From Hyphomicrobiaceae bacterium (lineage in GTDB: Bacteria; Pseudomonadota; Alphaproteobacteria; Rhizobiales; Hyphomicrobiaceae): a stretch of 38,931 nt of DNA. The stretch covers positions 1-38,931 of the forward strand of contig JAHDXT010000037.1 in NCBI GenBank assembly GCA_023384095.1, written 5' to 3'. Under the pieces are notes generated by a model that was not told where the DNA came from, searched no databases, and saw nothing but the letters and a program-made list of their open reading frames with translations. Position 1 is the stretch's first letter. Each line of letters begins with the position of its first letter. This document shows positions 36,138 to 38,931 of the stretch, piece after piece. Both the position numbers and the translations under genes were made by a program.

Positions 36138-36803
36138 ATGGCGAGAGGTAAGCTCATAACGTTCGAAGGAGGCGAGGGGGCCGGCAAGTCCACGCAGGCC
36201 CGGCTGCTGGCGGAACGGCTGCGGGCCGAGGGTGTCGGCGCCGTGCTCACCCGTGAGCCAGGCGGCTCGGCCTTTGCCGAGCAGGTGCGCGCTCTCATCC
36301 TCGGCCCCAGCACCGCCGACCGCGGGGCGCTGGCCGAGGCGCTGCTGTTCTCCGCCGCGCGCGCCGATCATCTCGAGCGCACCATCCGGCCGGCGTTGGA
36401 AGCCGGGCAATGGGTGATCTGCGACCGTTTCTCCGACTCCACCCGGGTCTATCAGGGCGTCGCGGGGGGCCTGCCGAAGGCCGTCATCGAGGCGCTGGAG
36501 CGGCTCGTCGTCGCCGAGACGGCTCCTGACGTCACGGTCGTTCTCGACCTGCCGGCGGCCGACGGGCTGGCGCGCGCCCGCTCGCGCAGCGAGCCCGGGG
36601 GGCCGGGCGGCCGCGGCAGCGACGCCGATGCCTTCGAGGGGCGGCCGCTGTCCTATCACGAGCGGTTGCGCGATGGCTTCCTCATGATCGCGACGGCCGA
36701 GCCCGAGCGCTGCGTCGTCATCGACGCGCTGCAGCCCGAGGCGGAGGTCGCGCAGCAGGTTTGGGCCGCCATCGTCGCCCGCGGCCTGCGGCAGGGCGGC
36801 TGA
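36138..36803 (+). CDS. tmk: Thymidylate kinase
   Basis: Phosphorylates dTMP to dTDP. The 221 residues show the P-loop GGEGAGKST (11-19), the substrate motif CDRFSDSTRVYQG (near 95-107) and an arginine-containing LID loop (RSRSEPGGPGGRGSDADAFE, with a glycine-rich insertion). Length is normal for bacterial enzymes. The stop overlaps the holB start by one base (TGATG at 36801-36805), so the two are translationally coupled. Confidence 0.96.
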   Translation: MARGKLITFEGGEGAGKSTQARLLAERLRAEGVGAVLTREPGGSAFAEQVRALILGPSTADRGALAEALLFSAARADHLERTIRPALEAGQWVICDRFSDSTRVYQGVAGGLPKAVIEALERLVVAETAPDVTVVLDLPAADGLARARSRSEPGGPGGRGSDADAFEGRPLSYHERLRDGFLMIATAEPERCVVIDALQPEAEVAQQVWAAIVARGLRQGG

Positions 36804-37942
36804 TGGCGCGAGCTCCCGTCCTGCTGGAGATGGAGCCGCTGCCCGAGGCCGACCGGCTCGAGGGCTTCCCGCATCCTCGCCAGACCCGGCGGCTTTTCGG
36901 CCACGCTCCGGCCGAGCGCGAGCTGGCCAAGGCACTGGCCTCGGGGCGCATCCATCACGCCTGGCTGCTGGCCGGCCCGGAGGGAGTCGGCAAGGCGACG
37001 CTCGCCTACCGGTTCGCGGCCTATGCGCTCGCCAGCGCCGGGGAGCGGGACCCCGCGAGGGAATTGCTGGCTCTTCCCGAGCAGGCCCCGGCGGCACGGA
37101 TGGTGCGGGCGCTGTCGCATCCCGGGCTGCTCGTCATCCGGCGCCCGTGGATTCAGAAAGACAAGCGATTCGCTGCCACCATCACCATCGACGAGGTGCG
37201 CAGGCTGCGCGCATTCCTCGCCCATACCGCGGGGGGCGGCGAACGGCAGGGGGAGCCCGTGCAGCGCGTGATCATCGTCGATCAGGCCGACGAGCTCAAC
37301 CTCTCCTCCGCCAATGCGCTGCTGAAGTCGCTCGAGGAGCCGCCGCCCCGCACGCTGTTCCTGCTCGTCACGTCGCAGCCGGGCCGTCTGCTGCCGACGA
37401 TTCGCTCCCGTTGTCGCATGCTGGCGCTGGCGCCGCTCGGGGGCGGGGATCTGCGCCAGTCCGCAGAGCAGGCGCTCGCCGCCACCGAGATCGAGCCGCC
37501 CCGGGAGGCGGACTGGCCGCGGCTTATGCATCACGCCCACGGCAGCGTGCGGCGCCTGCTGAGCCTCGCGACCGGCGATGGCCTGAAGCTTGTGCAGCGC
37601 ATCGACGCGATCCTGACGAACCTGCCGAAGGTGGATTGGGCGGCCGCGCACGGCCTCGCAGACGACCTGGCGGGCGCGGTGAACGAGCAGCGGTTCGAGA
37701 CCTTCTTCGACCTCCTTCTCGATCTGGCGGCGCGGATCGTCCGCGCTGCGGCAACGGGCGAGGGCGAGCCCGACGAGGTCGAGCTGGCGAGACGGCTGAT
37801 CCCCGAGGGCAGGCTTGCCTCATGGGCGGAGCTGTGGGAAACAGTCGTGCGCGAGAAGGCCGAGGCCGTCGCGCTCAATCTCGACCGCAAGTCACTCGTT
37901 CTGGAGACTCTCTCCCGCCTCGAGGGCGTCTCCCGCCGCTGA
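36803..37942 (+). CDS. holB: DNA polymerase III delta' subunit
   Basis: A 379-residue clamp-loader subunit. After an N-terminal extension of about 25 residues comes the AAA+ domain: HPRQTRRLFGHAPAERELA, then IHHAWLLAGPEGVGKATLAY as Walker A (about 51-70). The Walker B-like IIVDQADELN (about 156-165), the sensor region LKSLEEPPPRTLFLLVTSQP and SRCRML (the SRC motif) follow. No zinc-binding cysteine quartet is seen. The start at 36803 overlaps the tmk stop. metG follows 54 bases later, the standard alphaproteobacterial arrangement. Confidence 0.92.
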   Translation: MARAPVLLEMEPLPEADRLEGFPHPRQTRRLFGHAPAERELAKALASGRIHHAWLLAGPEGVGKATLAYRFAAYALASAGERDPARELLALPEQAPAARMVRALSHPGLLVIRRPWIQKDKRFAATITIDEVRRLRAFLAHTAGGGERQGEPVQRVIIVDQADELNLSSANALLKSLEEPPPRTLFLLVTSQPGRLLPTIRSRCRMLALAPLGGGDLRQSAEQALAATEIEPPREADWPRLMHHAHGSVRRLLSLATGDGLKLVQRIDAILTNLPKVDWAAAHGLADDLAGAVNEQRFETFFDLLLDLAARIVRAAATGEGEPDEVELARRLIPEGRLASWAELWETVVREKAEAVALNLDRKSLVLETLSRLEGVSRR

Positions 37943-37996
37943 TCTCATTGCGACAGTGCCAGGGGCGTGGCTCGTCTCGGACTCCAAGCAAAGCTC

Positions 37997-38931
37997 ATGG
38001 CTGCGCCCGACAACTTCTACATTACCACGGCCATCTCCTACCCCAACGGCGCGCCCCACATCGGTCATGCCTACGAGGCCATCGCGACCGATGCGATCGC
38101 CCGATTCGAGCGGCTCGACGGCAAGGACGTTTTTTTCCTGACGGGCACCGACGAGCACGGGCTCAAGATGAAGCAGACGGCGGTCAGGGAGGGCGTGACC
38201 CCGCGCCAGCTCGCCGACCGCAACACGCCCCGCTTCGAGGCCATGGCGAAGGCGCTGGCGCTCTCCAACGACGACTTCATCCGCACCACCGAGCCGCGCC
38301 ACTACCGCGCCTCGGAGGAGATCTGGCGGCGGATGGAGCAGGCCGGCGACGTCTATCTGGCCAAGTACGCGGGCTGGTACTCGGTCCGCGACGAGGCCTT
38401 CTATGCCGAGAGCGAGACGACCGTCGGGGAGGACGGCGTGCGGCGCGGCGCGCAGGGCACGCCGGTCGAGTGGACGGAGGAGGAATCCTATTTCTTCCGC
38501 CTCTCCGCCTACCAGGACCGGCTGCTCGCGCACTACGGCGCCCATCCCGATTTCATCCTGCCGCCGGAGCGAAGGAACGAGGTCGCCAGCTTCGCCAGGG
38601 GCGGGCTGGAGGACCTGTCGATCTCGCGCACCACGCTCGACTGGGGCATCCCGGTGCCGGGCGCACCGCGGCACGTCATGTACGTGTGGGTCGACGCGCT
38701 GACGAACTACATCACCGCGGCCGGCTTCCCGGACGAGGGCCACCCGCGCTGGCGCTACTGGCCGGCCGACGTGCACGTCATCGGCAAGGACATCGTGCGC
38801 TTCCACGCGGTCTACTGGCCGGCCTTCCTGATGTCGGCCGGCATTCCCGTGCAGCACCGCGTGTTCGCGCACGGGTTCCTGTTCAACCGCGGCGAGAAGA
38901 TGTCGAAGTCGGTCGGCAACGTCATCGACCC
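37997..38931 (+). CDS. metG: Methionyl-tRNA synthetase, truncated by the window end
   Basis: The N-terminal 311 residues of a class I aminoacyl-tRNA synthetase. The HIGH motif is at 21-24 ([11 protein letters not shown]) and KMSKS at 301-305 ([11 protein letters not shown]), with the reading frame open to the last base. The connective-peptide region ([16 protein letters not shown]) lacks the CxxC zinc knuckles, so it is the zinc-free MetRS form. The ATG at 37997 gives the usual short lead before FYITT; an in-frame GTG at 37967 is possible but has poor spacing. Only a weak ribosome binding site is present. The remaining part, with the anticodon-binding domain, lies outside the window. Confidence 0.95.
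   Translation, partial: MAAPDNFYITTAISYPNGAPHIGHAYEAIATDAIARFERLDGKDVFFLTGTDEHGLKMKQTAVREGVTPRQLADRNTPRFEAMAKALALSNDDFIRTTEPRHYRASEEIWRRMEQAGDVYLAKYAGWYSVRDEAFYAESETTVGEDGVRRGAQGTPVEWTEEESYFFRLSAYQDRLLAHYGAHPDFILPPERRNEVASFARGGLEDLSISRTTLDWGIPVPGAPRHVMYVWVDALTNYITAAGFPDEGHPRWRYWPADVHVIGKDIVRFHAVYWPAFLMSAGIPVQHRVFAHGFLFNRGEKMSKSVGNVID

Overview
The window is a GC-rich (by eye about two thirds G+C), densely coded stretch of an alphaproteobacterial chromosome. The assignment rests on gene content: a DUF3126-type small protein between cysE and a gamma-carbonic anhydrase, a MetH lacking the homocysteine-methyltransferase module, a LapG/BTLCP-type protease, and a D-Ala-D-Ala carboxypeptidase-tmk-holB-metG run. 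A Hyphomicrobiales- or Rhodospirillales-like member is plausible, but the genus cannot be read from the sequence. I saw no tRNA or rRNA gene, insertion sequence, prophage or CRISPR array.

Layout. 1-9.2 kb is mixed housekeeping: metH (C-terminal modules), a small membrane protein, a previously untracked 27-residue membrane peptide on the minus strand, acuI convergent with an enoyl-CoA hydratase family gene, the cysE-DUF3126-gamma-carbonic anhydrase operon, and a minus-strand pair of a LapG-like protease and a tandem PilZ protein. 9.2-13.3 kb holds alaS, with a long structured leader, convergent with a diacylglycerol-kinase-like gene. 13.5-20.7 kb is a six-gene minus-strand operon (hyfB, C, E, F, G and I homologues). 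It encodes a complex I/group 4 hydrogenase-like membrane complex whose large subunit has lost the NiFe-binding cysteines, so it fits the energy-converting hydrogenase-related (Ehr) class. An XRE regulator gene lies just upstream, and a palindrome overlaps its likely promoter. A DEAD-box helicase gene follows (21.2-22.5 kb).

22.8-34.7 kb is one tightly overlapped twelve-gene minus-strand operon: alternative complex III (actABCDEF), a membrane-anchored protein of unknown function, a SCO copper chaperone and a caa3-type cytochrome c oxidase (subunits II, I, III, IV). The expected electron path is quinol to ACIII, then through haem c carriers to the CuA/cytochrome c subunit II and so to oxygen. 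The oxidase subunit I is of the A2 type (YSHPAVY).

34.9-38.9 kb, on the plus strand, carries a D-alanyl-D-alanine carboxypeptidase gene, tmk, holB and a metG cut by the window end.

The most interesting content is the respiratory island: a non-hydrogenase Ehr complex of unknown electron donor encoded about 2 kb from a complete ACIII-caa3 module, plus the small unannotated elements around them.
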